This document shows, piece by piece, positions 21,994-34,505 of a stretch of 64,000 nucleotides of DNA. The DNA lies in contig RBKR01000016.1 of assembly GCA_004835665.1 (NCBI GenBank), positions 1,240,001 through 1,304,000 of the forward strand, read 5' to 3'. The stretch is from Phoma sp. XZ068 (taxonomy: Eukaryota > Ascomycota > Dothideomycetes > Pleosporales > Didymellaceae). Each line of letters opens with the position of its first letter. The stretch's first letter is position 1. Below the pieces are notes generated by a model. It searched no databases. It had not been told where the DNA came from and saw only the letters and a program-made list of their open reading frames with translations. The position numbers and the translations under genes were made by a program.

Positions 21994-23689
21994 CTACAAA
22001 AGATACCGGAAGTACAAGTTCTCCCGGTCCGTCATGTCCGCAAGACCGTTCTCGCCATGGACCTCGGCACCGGCCTCCTTGAAGTTGTCATCCATAGAAT
22101 GATCCACAAAGTCCCTGGGAAGGCCGGCAGCCTCACGTTGATCACCCTTTTTCTTCTGCATCCACGTAATAAGGAAGACCTGGGCAACAACTACGCCCCA
22201 AAGAATGCACCAGATGACCATGATACCCTTGAGGGCATTGACCTATGTCATTATTAGTACTGGCCCTTTTTGATTTAAACGAAAGCGGGATGGCACTTAC
22301 GTATTGAGGAGCAAACTTGGCATCAAAGATGTACGGTGTGATGATGTTACCAATTGAGTTACCTGCGTTGAAGGAAGTGTAGTAGATGGCCTTCTTGGTC
22401 TGTCCAGCGCAGTTGCCACCCATCCAGGAGATGAGCAGAGGGTTGATGGCGAAGACGAAAGCAATCAAGTAGTAGCCTACGAGGAGCCCACCCTTGTTCG
22501 CTTTGGTCTTGGGCAGAGCAACCATCAAGGCAACACCGATGATGACAATGGTGACAAGACCGAGCAGAAAAGGTGACTTGCGCTTGAAGCGGTATGCCAG
22601 CCAGGAGGCCAGGAGAATAGAGACGAACTGGAGAGCTCCAAAAGGCATGTTGAGGAGGACAGCCTCGTCGGCTGTGAAACCAGCTAAGCTTTGGAGGATG
22701 ATCGAACCGAAGACAGAAGAGACGGAGGCACCAGCATTGACGGCGATAACCATGACTATTAAATCATTAGTATGTATCCAAACATTACAGAAACCAGAAC
22801 ACTCACTCATATACAACCAGTACTTTGGTTCCGAGAAGGCCTCCCAGACATGCTTCCAGTTGAACTTGTGCGACACAATACCTTGTTGATTGGCCTTCAG
22901 ACGATCGACAGCCTTGAGGCGGTCTTCAGGTGTGAGGTAACGAGCCTCACCAGGGCTATCGTGGGCCCACCAATATGTGCCAAGTCCAATGACAATAGTG
23001 AGGAGACCAAAGAAGAGATATACAATCTGGTAGCGGTAGAGTGAAGTGGAGTGAATACGAGCGAAACCGTAAACGATGGGGGAACTGAGCATAGTACTGA
23101 GACCATAGCAGCTGTACCAGCAGGCAACTCGGAAAGGCTGCTCCGAACGCCTGTAGAAGGCGATGGTGATTATCGAGAAGAGTGGAATCACAGCAGCTTC
23201 GAATGCGCCGAGGAAGAAGCGAGACGCAAGAAGGCCGGCATAACTTCTAGATCCAGCGAGGCCTCCAGCAACTGATATCCCCCAGCAAGTGATAATAACG
23301 GGTAGGACTTGGCGGTACCGTAACTTGACAAGGACCCAGGCAGCTAGAGGCTGAACACCAAGTTGCGCATAGTAACCGATGTTGCCAATATTGGAATAGT
23401 CGTTGCCCTTGAGCTTTGCGTCTTTTTTCAGTCCATAAACGGCCGTCAAGCCGATGATGCCTTTGTCTGCTGACTGCAGGAAGTACACCATGCAGAGGAG
23501 TGAAAGCATGTAGAGATCGGTCCTGCGCAGGATGCGCTTGTTGTCAGCCTCGCTACAGATATGAGCATCGCCCAGGCCGGGATCCTTGCCCGCCTCGAAA
23601 GCAACAGCAAGGTCATTGGTGATTTCCGTAGAGGTGTTGGAGGAGTGCTCAACGTGAGCGGCGGTTGCCTTCTCCTCTATCGAAGCCAT
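21994..23689 (-). CDS. MFS transporter, anion:cation symporter family (Dal5/allantoate-permease-like)
   Basis: Three exons (23689-22807, 22755-22301, 22242-21994) encode 528 aa; introns are 51 and 58 nt. The layout is that of fungal ACS-family permeases, which import organic anions such as allantoate, ureidosuccinate, nicotinate or vitamins with protons. After a hydrophilic N-terminus the first membrane helix region reads LYMLSLLCMVYFLQSADKG, followed by YYAQLGVQPLAAWVLVKLRY, the ASRFFLGAFEAAVIPLFSII segment (RFFLGxxE signature), a YRRSEQPFRVACW loop, and a long central loop with EDRLKAVDRLKANQQG. Twelve helices are expected and the second half is complete (NPLLISWMGGNCAGQTKKAI). Substrate is not deducible. 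Surroundings (secreted esterases, GH32) suggest nutrient acquisition. Confidence 0.9.
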
Positions 23690-26166
23690 GTCGCTGAGAT
23701 GGCTATGGTTTGCGTGAGATGGAGAGGAGGAGCTGTCTGTGGAGGAACTGGGGTAAACAGTCTGGGGTGCGGCTAATATGTGTGATTTGAACCGGCTCTA
23801 CCGGCCAGATCACGCGCAGGGTAATCGAAGAAGCACAGGCTGCCGCAACTCGTCGCAATAATGATTGTGGTCAGACCAAGCCACTTTCCCGGGCTATTCA
23901 AACCCACGAATTGGGAAGCTTCGCCCCTGGGAATTTCAATAATGGAGGCTACCGTTTCGTGCTTCCATATGTTGGTGATGTTGGAGGTGATGTCAGCGTC
24001 GCCATTGTCAATCAAGCCTAGCCCAAGACCGCCACCGGCTTAGCTTCAACCGCTAAGAGAGGAGAAGAGTTGCTAAGGCTTCTCGGCATGCTTGTGAGTG
24101 GTGCAGAAATCCAAACCACGAGACGTTCAGCCGCGTGGTAGCGCCGGCCGAGTCCATCAGATTCGTTGAGAAATTTTCCACGAATGGCCAGAAACGACGT
24201 TGTACGTACGTGAAGTTGTGAAGGGCAAGGATAATAATACGGGGTAGGGTGGGTCAACGGGGCGACCGCAACTGGGGAAATGGGGCGCGATCGCGCCGTC
24301 TGGGGAAAAGTATAATCTGTTCTTATCTTTGTCAGCAGCGCCGCTTTGGGTCCGCACGCAATAACTTGAGATGCTTATTAACCGAACAAACGCAACTTCG
24401 ATGTTCCGGGAGTTCGTACGCGTAAGTTGTATGATTGCCAAAACAGGAGCCAGCCAATCAATCGGAGGATAACAGCACTCCAACAAAAACAAGCATTAGG
24501 CCACTTATGGCTCGGTGGCCGGTCACAGTCTCTACTACCTCTCTAACCATTCTTTATTTGCGCAGCGCCACAACAGCCTCGCGTCACGCTTTGTTTAAGT
24601 ATCGTACGCATTGCTTCTGTGGTCAAAATGCCCTATTGACGAACCAATATATCGCCGACCGCTGGCGGTTTCGCATCCGCAATACCTCAGGTCACGCACC
24701 GCACACACAATTCAACTTACTAATTACCTTGTAGAACGACATCAACGACGAACCCTTCAATATCGATTGCATCATGTCGAATTATAAGTGAGAGGAGAAT
24801 ATCCGGCCAGGCCATCCCAGCGGCTTATTGCATCGGTAATTACTGATCGTCGAGCAATCCGGCACGAATATCTTCAAGCTCACCAAAACGGATCAAACTT
24901 GTCCGAGAACTGCAATCACGCCCTACCTCTTGGACCGCAGGGATGATGGTGAGTTCGATTTCTAGAAACGCAAAATCCCCCGAATGTCTATGACAAACGG
25001 GTGACGGATGCGTCGGATTCCGCCAGTAGGCGAGATTCGAAGCATGTAAGGCTGTACGCCGTCTAGTGCATCAATCTATGTCATTCGACTATATCGTCAA
25101 TGATTATCTACTGAGTCACTGAGTCCCTCAATGCGACGTTCGAGTCGTCCCAAATCACGCAGGCATGTACGTCGCATCCAGCCGACTGGGATATTACAAC
25201 ATCGCATCTACCATAGACACGACCGAGTGATGGCTCCGGTGATGAAGAAATCCACACTGACGATACCTTTCACATGTTTCCAGCACTGCGAGAACTCTTA
25301 GGCTTGCGCAAACTACTGTTTGGGACTTAATTAATTGTGAAGCGAATAAGAGTTGGTTTTGTTGAATTGGTCGAGATAACCCCACGAATCAAGGTAAAGT
25401 GACAGCCGGGTGCTCCGGAGCACAACGAGACGTGCATCGCTGCCACCATGAGCTGAGTTGTCGACTACACTACCCGTCGGGAGGAAGGCAATACTTGCGT
25501 CATTACTCAACAGTTTGAGATGTCCCTGCCACTATGAGAAATACAAGGAGCAACGAGGATTCATGTGGCTGCAGCGCGATATTTCTATGAGAACATGATG
25601 AATCTTTATTTGAAAGGTAAATTCCAGGTTCCCGCCCAGCCCTCGTTCTCCCAGTTGTAACCCGATGAACAACAAGGAGACCACCTCAACAGAGCATGCT
25701 GGCTTCCATTCCAGGTGGCTCGGAACATCTCGCAGCGGCAATCGATTGTAGAGAGCTTTACTCATGGAAGAGGCCCATTGCTACACCTCCCCGCAATTAC
25801 AATCAACAGCGTATAATCATTCATGCATTAAGATGAACACTTTGTGAAAGGGTAGAAGGGAGGTAGATATTGATGTTTGTGGATCAGTTTGCATAATCCG
25901 TATGACTGACTTTTGGAACTGAAGTTGGGTGTAAAAGATGAAATATAAAGATCTCCAAGCAGGGCTCTCGAGAAGAGGCGCTTCATGGGACCAGTGAGGA
26001 TATCAAAAACTAAACATAGATGTTACAGCCTGAAAGGTTTTACAATAAAGGGATCCGCTACAACTGAGCTTATAAATACAGTAAGATAGACTACGCCGAC
26101 TTGAAAGATGGGAAGCTAATCACATTCGATGTCCTCCTGTGTATTACAACGCACACATGCCAGGCA
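23690..26166. other. gene-poor region, 2.5 kb
   Basis: Contains the promoter of the Dal5-like gene; a CCAATCA box lies at 24454-24460. Reading frames (for example 23773-24257 minus) lack family resemblance. Several stretches are AT-rich. No RNA gene or clear mobile element was found. Confidence 0.3.
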
Positions 26167-28032
26167 CTATGCGCTGCGCTGCGGCCAAGCATCGACAAGC
26201 CCCTCCCATATCATTACGTCTCTGAATTCGACTTCGCCTCCTTCCACAAGGAAGCGTATATTCCTGCTATCCTCATACCAGCTCCAGACCCATGTGCTTA
26301 GCGCAAATCGATTGTTTACATGCACTTCGACGATAGCACCATCTACAACGATGGTAAGATCGAGTGTCTCGACTTGTGTGCTGTTGCTGCTAGGAATATC
26401 GAACAATCGGACCTTTCCACTCTCTGTCTCTGTGAGGACCCAGGAGTTGGTTGCTGCGGCTGCAGAGGAATTAAACCTATCCACCACGAGACTCTCGTTG
26501 GAGAATTGATAGTAGATACTTGTGGTCTCATGATCACCAGAGAGGATCTCAAAGCCCGCTTTGGTGCTGTTAGATCGTGAAGGGAATGTAATCGAGGCAG
26601 ACAGTATGTAATGTTTGCTCTTAGGACTGTGGTCGAAACTTGCACTGGATGACCGGCGCCCACTGGTCTGCGTTATGACAGTACTTGTATTGGCTTTAAA
26701 AGCGGCCAAAGGCTCCCGTGCGATTTTTTGATGTAATGTGGCAAGCGTAAGTGTTCCGTTATGATGGTCGTTGTCGACTCTCCATGAGCCCTTTTCTCTA
26801 GAAAGCTCGTTATCAATGACGTCGAGGTAGCCCACACTCAGCTCCCTTGGAAGCAAGAGCGATCCAGTCCAATTTTGCTGCGCTTTCGGGGTGTCTAGAG
26901 TGCCGTAAAAGTCGCCAGTCAACCAGAGGTAGGTGAGGAAACGATCTGGCGCTCCACTCTTTTGGCTGGCTTGCGAGGATGACAGTATGGTTTTCCCTGC
27001 TGCAGCATATGCCGACCGTCCAGCATCCAGTCGGCCAGCCATGGTAGGCTCGAATTTGAGGGATCCGTTGACGATTGATTGGGTGCCAGCGGCCCAGAGC
27101 ATTTCTCTATTATCAGAGACCTGGGGCACAATAGGATCAAAGCTCCACTCGGCGCCTATTGTGGTGAATATCTCTCCGTTCGGGTTATAGCCATTGTTAT
27201 CCAGGGCGAAGAAGTTTCCAACTTCAAAATTGAACCCCCAGCGACCCGCCCAGCCTTTTTCCGTCCATGTGCTATTGGCAGCTTCATGCCACCACTCACC
27301 AAGATACTCCCATGTCTGGAAGTTGTCTGACTCGTCGCCATAGTGAGCGTACAGAAATAAACTTGGTCCAATGCCGTGAGATCCGCCAGAGATGATTGTG
27401 TATTGGGTGCCGTTCGATTTCTTTAGCAGATCATCAATCTGCGGGCTTTGAAACACAAACGGATCTCGAAACCCAGTAACATTGACAGCGAATGGTGGGC
27501 TGGGAATCACTGGGCCATGTGCCAGTTTGGTGAAGTTGCGGCCGCCATCCTTCGCAATGGCGAGAGATTGCGTCTCGCTACCCTTGGTGTATGCAATCGT
27601 CCATTGGATAGGCAAGTAGCTTACGCTTGTGTACAATAGTGTCGGCGTCCCATTAATTCCATGTTCGATGACAGATCCATCAAACACTGCTATGGGATCG
27701 TTGATACCGCCAGCTCGGATGAATGGTTCCGAATCCACGTTCAAGTCGGTATAGGTGACGAGATCGTCAGTAGTTGCACCTGAAGCTCCATCGTGGAGGT
27801 ATCCAACGTGAAACAGCCCGGTTTCTGGGTCTGTGTAGTGCATGCATGGATCACCAATCTGACCGTAGGTTGGAAGAACGTGTGATCTAGGACGCCATGT
27901 TGAGTACAAGGAGTTGTTAGACAATGTCGAAAGGTTGGGAGGAGCGCTTGTGTAATCGACGTCTGCCTGTCGAGGAAGGATGTGGCCAGCGGTCAGCTCT
28001 CCGAGTAAGGCCACCAAAGCCAATTTGTACAT
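26167..28032 (-). CDS. secreted glycoside hydrolase family 32 (fructosidase-like, divergent)
   Basis: Single exon of 621 aa with a signal peptide (MYKLALVALLGELTAG). GH32 enzymes (invertase, inulinase, levanase, fructosyltransferases) cleave or transfer beta-fructosyl groups. The five-blade propeller begins with IGDPCMHYTDPETGLFHVGY, the equivalent of the WMNDPNG motif, with a nucleophile candidate at Asp 61. The stabiliser motif FRDPFVF is at 188-194, and the acid/base region GWGFNFEVGNFFAL has Glu 270 in place of the usual ECP sequence. The C-terminal beta-sandwich (about 440-610) ends with IVVDGAIVEVHVNNRFALST, typical of GH32C. Over ten N-glycosylation sequons fit secretion. Changes in the first and third motifs set it apart from classical invertases; substrate may differ. 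No introns. Confidence 0.88.
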   Translation of the reverse strand: MYKLALVALLGELTAGHILPRQADVDYTSAPPNLSTLSNNSLYSTWRPRSHVLPTYGQIGDPCMHYTDPETGLFHVGYLHDGASGATTDDLVTYTDLNVDSEPFIRAGGINDPIAVFDGSVIEHGINGTPTLLYTSVSYLPIQWTIAYTKGSETQSLAIAKDGGRNFTKLAHGPVIPSPPFAVNVTGFRDPFVFQSPQIDDLLKKSNGTQYTIISGGSHGIGPSLFLYAHYGDESDNFQTWEYLGEWWHEAANSTWTEKGWAGRWGFNFEVGNFFALDNNGYNPNGEIFTTIGAEWSFDPIVPQVSDNREMLWAAGTQSIVNGSLKFEPTMAGRLDAGRSAYAAAGKTILSSSQASQKSGAPDRFLTYLWLTGDFYGTLDTPKAQQNWTGSLLLPRELSVGYLDVIDNELSREKGSWRVDNDHHNGTLTLATLHQKIAREPLAAFKANTSTVITQTSGRRSSSASFDHSPKSKHYILSASITFPSRSNSTKAGFEILSGDHETTSIYYQFSNESLVVDRFNSSAAAATNSWVLTETESGKVRLFDIPSSNSTQVETLDLTIVVDGAIVEVHVNNRFALSTWVWSWYEDSRNIRFLVEGGEVEFRDVMIWEGLVDAWPQRSA

Positions 28033-30338
28033 TCTCGCTTCGGAAAGAAATGGTTAACACGAGACGGTCCAGCTTTGTCTGTCTGTACGCGCATCTTTTA
28101 TTGTCAATTGAGGAAAGTCGGCCCGAGATGGCTGTCGGACTGGGCATGACGTCGTTCGGGGATTTTTAATGGGGCACTTGGGGATCTCCGCACCCCACCG
28201 ACATAAAAAATCGAACTACTTGTCCTCCGGCGCTGTACCTTACTTCTAGAATTACCCAAAGAGCTGTACATGCACAAAGCGTTTCCTTGCTAATGGTTTG
28301 TTAGGCTTCCGTCAAGGACGTTCGCGACGCGACCTTGGAAGTCGTTCCGTGTGTGGCGACTCAGATCCGCTCCGCAGCGGAAGGAAGTCCACTCACTTAA
28401 TCAAATAAGCCGGCCCACGACTTCTAAGCCGGATTGAGAATACGACCAGAAATAACCTTGGAAGAGGCTTGGTATTTCCGAAACGGAGCAGCCAAAATCC
28501 TTGCAAAGAGTATTGGTGTTGCCCATCGCAATCGTTGTGTTGTCATGGGATTTCACGAATAGATCCATAATTAGCCAATCTCCGGCTTGGTCGTTCTCAC
28601 AATACCTTTCTATCCAAGTCTCGTCATTTTCCGCTCCCCTACTACCAACGCTCTGGCTAGTACCATAGCATTATCTCATCTACAAGACCATGTTGCTCAA
28701 AAAAATTCTGTCATTCTCATCGAACCCGGCTATTGATGTTGCTCATTACGTATGTTGTTATCTCGCTGTGTAGGACTGCTTCACACTTCTACTCGTAGGG
28801 TATGACCGGGAAAGCGTACGGCTGGCGGGTCTTGAGCTATAGCATCAACTGTCCGGTTCACCGATGTGAGGACGCCGATAACACCGAATAAGTTAGCAGC
28901 GAGGGGTTTTCGCATGTGCAGGAAAAGCTGCAATGTCGCATCTGGTGACTAGCTGTCGATATGAAACATTTCCTTATATTTCCCGGTTGCGGAACTGCGT
29001 TTTCCGGCCATGAAAATCTTTTCGAGGAGTTTTGTAGACCGCAATAACGCAGGCGCTGTTGCTTCTCAGTCCAAGATGTGGCTTCAAGGCTGCGATTCCG
29101 TGGGCGCGAAAGTCCAACAGACTTAGCCCTGAAGGATGTAGAGGGAGACACCGGTTTTTATATTCGTCTGCAGCCTCCAGACTATGAGCACAGAGAATAC
29201 AACAGGGAGAAATCCGTCATTACATTGAACGTTGGATCATCAACATCAGTCAACTCGCGCTTGGATCATGACGTTGGCCGTAGCGTAGTTGATTTTCGGT
29301 AACTTATTGACAAGTGATGTGCTGCATCGTTGTATCAAATCAATCTGGCATATGGCTTGCTTGAACAACTTACTGACCCTTCGTATAGGCGAACATAGCA
29401 GGATGAGAGAAGCACATATCCATTCTGAATAAGTCAAGTACGACTAAACGGTAATCTGCCCACGCAGATTGTCATTTTATCGAGAGAACGTGTACCAACG
29501 AGGTTATACAAAGCTCATTGATAACAGTGGCCGTGCCGTTCGGAGTAAGAAAAATGCGATGAATATTTTGATGCTGCTGTAGGCCACGATAACCATTCAT
29601 GAATACCATCATGAGAGTCGGAAGACTATCATCAAGAGTTCAAACCGAAAATAGCTGTAGTACTAGACATGCTGGCTAACTCCATCCTGTGTGAGCACAA
29701 CGAAGAGTGAGGGCCTTGTCTCTGTCAGACCCTAAAGCATGAATTCGCATGAATTTGTTGTCCAAGGAACTGAAAACAACATATTTCTTCCCACATACCT
29801 AGGTACGAATCCCATGAGCAGAAGTCACCGATGCTAATACCATGACCAAGCCTGACTACAGCAGATCTGTGATCGCAACAGTTGTGCTATTTTCATGGTC
29901 TAAGTAACCTACCATCTATGCGAAACGTAACTAGCATGAAGAACCTCACCAACACGTGGAGCGGCACCCATGTTAGTTCTAGACCAAAAGAAGTCCCAGA
30001 CCCTGCCATTATCCTAGGTACCAAATTCTCTTAACATACTTTTGCGGGCTGGAGGCCGTAGAGCCACTCCATAGAGCCTCTAGTCTTTGTCTCGTGAACA
30101 CCTCGCGATCTATTCTTGTGGATAAGGAAGGCAGGCATATAATTGTAGCGCGGCTTAAAGGTTGAGCATACTTATAGGCTTTAAGTATCATCATTCGATT
30201 GTTGTAAATTAGAGAAAATTTGCAGGGTGTAGCGACGTCTGGGATTATGTACAGGGTCAAGAAGCAGGTGCGGAAAGAACTTACGGTAAACAACAAACTT
30301 CTCCCCACCCACGACCCTCGCACAACTATTAAAAGGAG
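28033..30338. other. gene-poor region, upstream of GH32
   Basis: 2.3 kb with stop-rich frames on both strands. Short frames at 28858-29151 (minus) and 29078-29302 (plus) overlap each other and resemble nothing known. Expected to contain the GH32 promoter next to 28033. Confidence 0.3.
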
Positions 30339-30417
30339 CTCCTATTACATGATTCGAACCTGTGCGCTTACCTTCCTATGGTAGATTCTTTGTCCATTCA
30401 ACAAAGATCAAATAAGG
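30339..30417 (-). tRNA. tRNA-like element, possible tRNA-Pro (AGG), perhaps degenerate
   Basis: On the minus strand a cloverleaf can be drawn: acceptor arm CCTTATT/AATAGGA (one mismatch, one G-T pair), D arm CTTTG/CAAAG with a GG-containing loop, anticodon arm TACC/GGTA with loop ATAGGAA (T33, anticodon AGG), and T arm ACAGG/CATGT (one mismatch) with loop TTCGAAT. Box B reads GGTTCGAATCA and a box-A-like TTGTTGAATGG lies upstream at tRNA spacing. TTTT follows at 30334-30331. The linker before the D arm is long and the stems are imperfect, so it could be a tRNA pseudogene or chance. Confidence 0.35.
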
Positions 30418-31885
30418 GAGGCGGTGACCGGACCGGTACAAGATACATGTTGATTCTGATCGAGACTCTTTTGGGACAGAAACTCAGCTCTGGGCTCCCG
30501 AGAACTGGCTCTGTCATTTTTGCTGGGTCGTTTGTGTCCCCACATCAGACTTGACGTGCCAGTGGGTTTGTATCAGCAGATGAGATACAAGAGTGACTTT
30601 TGTTGAATATGTTATATCGTTGGTCAGGCGCTATATAGGATTACTGCTGCGTACCACAACGTCCTTTCCTATTCGCCACAGGTCTGTAACAGAAGACATG
30701 CATGGAAGCTCGAGCTTTGGGAAATATGAAGGACTTGGTCGTAGAGGGAAGAGTTTCTAGATTATGTAACAATGGCAGTGTGCTAGCCACGATCCCAAAA
30801 ATCTTTAGGCGTGCAAGCTGACGAGAAGTGTGCCGTGTTGCGTTTGAGCTAAGGGTTTCATCAGCAGGGGGAGGATGATTCATTTGACGAGCACGAAAGA
30901 TAGCCGAGTCTAGACATCGTCGGCTGAGGCGATGGACCAAACACAAACCCTGTAGAGAGAGGAAGGATCAAAGGATGCAGGATATTATAGGGACTGGGTG
31001 GAGAAAAACGTCTTCTGCAGGGTGCAGAGCAGCTGCAATCTCGCCTATGCACTCTGCAGCCTTTACGGTGCCGTAAGCGTTGAAGTGTCGAGAACTTGCC
31101 ACGCCTCAAGGCTGTGTAAAAGTACAAATTTCAACATCGTCCCAGCTTTTCATGTACCACGTTACAGCGGGATCTAATAATGAATTAAATGGGCTCCCGA
31201 TCTAGGGATTTAGTTGTATACTTATGATGAGGATGGCTAACCAACGTGCTCGGGGAGGAAAATAGTGGTTGTGGCGTTGCGGTCACGGTACGACCTGCCG
31301 CATGTCCCGCAGTTGGCCAATGCGTAATGAACCGCGCGTCTGCGAGCCAGACAATTCTCCATCAGCCACGCGCTGCCCGCCGACTACTACAATCAGGGAG
31401 ATGGCTCCGACGTTCCACCCGGATAAGTCTCTTCGTCCCGGTGTGGGTACCAATGGATTCCCGTTGGCAATAGAAAACCTTGGAGCTACTTCACTCTTCC
31501 ACCCATGAGGGTCTACTGCACTGCATGCGTAGTCAGCAAATGAGACCAGGATACACAGCGTTCTAGCACATGCTCCATACTCATTCTTCCTGGTAACTAG
31601 GCTCATTTAGGCCACACCTTATATATTACGGGAGATGGCGTCCGGACAGTGCCAATTGTCTCCAAGCCTTCTTATGTGCGAATTGTTTACCGATCCATGG
31701 TCGTGTTACTGCATAAAGAGGCGCAGATATAACCGTACCCTCGGTAGGCGCACAAGTCAGCCTCTCCAGTCTTTGCTGTTCTTAATGTCCCTGAATACCC
31801 TTTGCTGCAGGCTCAGAACAACTACCTCCAGTGCTGAGTGCCTGGGTACATTCGATCGCCCACACCCATAACATTATAATTTGAG
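30418..31885. other. gene-poor region upstream of tyrosinase gene
   Basis: About 1.5 kb. Overlapping short frames at 30641-30946 (minus) and 31246-31606 (both strands) are unsupported. The final 300 bases probably form the tyrosinase promoter. Confidence 0.3.
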
Positions 31886-33309
31886 ATGCGCGGATATCTA
31901 CAGGCGGCATGGCTGTTGCCAATAGCTTTGGGAAGCGCGCTTCCAGCTCCAGAAGATAAGCTGTTCGAAAAGAGGTCTTTCGACCTTGTTGACAACGTCC
32001 TCTCAGGCCTGGGTAGCATCAAGCAGGATATCATGGCTGGCAGTGCTGCAATTAATCAGCAGCTGTATCAAGCAGTTCAGCAACCTGCTCAGTACAAGAA
32101 GTGCAACCCTTCCAATGTACAGGTTCGCCAGGAATGGTACCTATGAGCCCAATACAAACATCTCGATCGCTAACTGACGTAACAAGGTCGACCTTCTCTA
32201 CGGCACAGAAGAAAGAATACATCGGTGCAGTGCAGTGTATGGCTAAACTGCCCCCAAAAACTACCAAAGACGTGTGCCCTGGATGCAAGAACCGCTACGA
32301 TGACTTCGTCGCCACCCACATCCAACAGTCATTTAATATCCACGTCACCGGTAATTTTCTCACATGGGTAAGCAAAATCAACAAAGTTAAACCTAATATC
32401 AGTTGGCGCTGACATGAAACAGCATCGTTACTTCACTTGGTCGTATGAGCAGACCCTGCGCAATGAGTGTGGCTACAAAGGCAACCAGCCCTACTACAGC
32501 TACTCTAGGTGGTACAAGGATCCAACGCAGTCGCCTTTGCTTGACGGCTCTGACACTTCCATCTCTGGCCAGGGTGCACCGGGCTGCAGCAACCAAACCT
32601 TCACTGGTATTCCACTCAACAACAATGCCCTGATCAAGATTCCTCACGGCGCCGGTGGTGGTTGTGTCACCTCTGGTCCCTTCACGGATTGGGTTGTTAA
32701 TCTTGGTCCATTATTCCCAGGATCAGAATGCGCGACGCTGAACCCGAACCAAAACTTCACTGAACCAGGCTATGGTCTTGGATATAACCCTCGTTGCCTC
32801 ACTCGCGACATCAACAGCTTCACTGGCGAGGGTTGGTTGAAGGATGATGACATTGTGTCGCTACTCAAGAGTGCAGACTATAGATCGTTCTGGGAGACTC
32901 TCCAGGGTGGACCTCCTCCAAACAACTTTATGAACAACTTTATGGGAGTACATACAGCCGGTCATTTCATCATCGGTGGAGATCCAGGTGGTGATTTCAC
33001 GGCCTCCCCGGGTGACCCGTTCTTCTTCTGTAAGCATAGATAATTCTCTCTCGCCTCCCTTTCTACAGAAGTACTAACAATAGCACAGTCCATCACGCTT
33101 CTATTGACCGTATCTATTGGATCTGGCAGAACCTCAAGCCTGCTGAGCGTACCAAAGCTCTGTATGGCCCCACCACTATATCTGACTTCACTTCACCAGC
33201 TGCAACTCTTCAAGACAAGCTCACGTTGGGAGCTGCTTATCCAGGTGATGTTACCATAGAGAACGCGTCTAGTACCATGGCCGGACCTTTCTGTTACACT
33301 TACATATAG
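31886..33309 (+). CDS. secreted tyrosinase (type-3 copper oxidase)
   Basis: Four exons (31886-32136, 32187-32367, 32423-33029, 33089-33309) give 419 aa; introns are 50, 55 and 59 nt, each with consensus ends. Tyrosinases hydroxylate monophenols and oxidise diphenols to quinones, for melanin or for tailoring of secondary metabolites. The signal peptide is MRGYLQAAWLLPIALGSA, followed soon by a KR site. The CuA site is THIQQSFNIHVTG...LTWHRYF (His 127, 136, 145), split by intron 2. The CuB site is MGVHTAGHFIIGG (His 321, 325) and DPFFFFHHASIDRIYWIWQ (His pair 348/349), split by intron 3. The protein is short and lacks the large C-terminal lid domain of classical fungal tyrosinases, like secreted short forms seen beside metabolite genes. 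Its 3' end faces the oxidoreductase gene across 77 bp. Confidence 0.93.
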
Positions 33310-33386
33310 ACTCTGGCTTTGCTCTTGTGGAGTACATATAATTGGCACAGTTGTAATTGATGAGCAACTCCCTATTCTCGCATGCT

Positions 33387-34505
33387 TTACGCATCGGGTT
33401 CTATGTTGATCTCCACGGGCCGATTCTCCTGCATTGACCTTTTTATAGCCTCGCATACTAACACAGCCCTTAACCCTTCCTTTCCATCACAGCTTGCTTT
33501 CTCTTCACCTCTGATCACCTTGACGAAGTGCTCGATTTGACTCTCGAAGGGAATCTTTATATCTGGAACTTCCAGCTTGGTACAAGAGAGCTCTTTGTTC
33601 CAATTGTTGTCACCACCCGAATACTCCCAGCAAGTCATATCTGGCACGCTCAAGCTCCCTTGTGAGCCAAACACCCTGTGAAAGTCTTGGCCAGTATGCG
33701 GGATGAGTGGATTCTCGCCAGTCCCGCTCTCGAAGTTGTGTGGCGACACCACTGCGTCAGAAAGAAGAAAAGTGCCTACCATACCGTTCGAAAATCGGAG
33801 AGTAATGGCTGCGCCTTCTTCCGCATCGAAACCCCTCTGGACCTGTGTTTGTTCGGCGTACACGCGAGTAATAGGGCCATACCAGTAGTGGAGGAGGTCG
33901 ATCTCGTGTATCAAGTTGATGAAGATCGGTCCCGCTGAGGAAAGACGACGCCATTCCGTTGGCGGGTCAAAGTACGAGGGTGGCTTGTAGATAGTCCACA
34001 GCCCATTGATGGCAATGAGTCGACCAAGTGAAGGAAGATGCTGTTTCACAGCCATTGCATAACGGTTGAAGCGGCGGTGGTGGCCTATTAAAAGAGTGCG
34101 GTTACTTTTCTGAGCACATTCGATCTGCAGTCGTCAGCCATGCTCATAACATACTCTCCATATCTGGCATACTAGCTCGCGCCCGCTGGCTACATCAACA
34201 CAAATCGGCTTCTCGCACAATACATGTACACCAGCCTGTAGTAGTTGCTTTGAGAGAGCTACGTGTGTATGATTTGGTGTGCATACGATAGCTGCGTCAA
34301 CGTCGACATTCGTATCCTCTAGCATTGCCTTTATAGATGTGAAGGACGGGCAGTTGTACTTCGCAGCACGCGCGACCGCCAGAGAAAGCGGGTCAACGAT
34401 ACATGCCAATGCAACACCCGGTACCTGGAGTACGGCGTCTGCATGCCGTGGACCAATTAACCCTTGCCCGATAATGGCGATTTTGATGCACTCGGAAGTC
34501 GACAT
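33387..34505 (-). CDS. Gfo/Idh/MocA-family NAD(P)-dependent oxidoreductase
   Basis: Two exons, 34505-34173 and 34124-33387, give 356 aa; the 48-nt intron has GTATGC, GCTGAC and TGCAG. The family reduces or oxidises sugars, inositols and related polyols with NAD(P). The N-terminal Rossmann fold shows IAIIGQGLIGPRHADAV, then AIVCTPNHTHVALSKQLLQA and the catalytic-lysine motif VLCEKPICVD. The C-terminal alpha/beta domain holds IGHHRRFNRYAMAVK, GPIFINLIHEIDLLHYWYG, and EGLRAVLVCEAIKRSMQENR. An upstream in-frame ATG at 34613 overlaps a TATATG box, which would place the transcript start downstream of it, so the ATG at 34505 (MSTSECIKIAIIG) is chosen. Substrate unknown. Confidence 0.9.
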
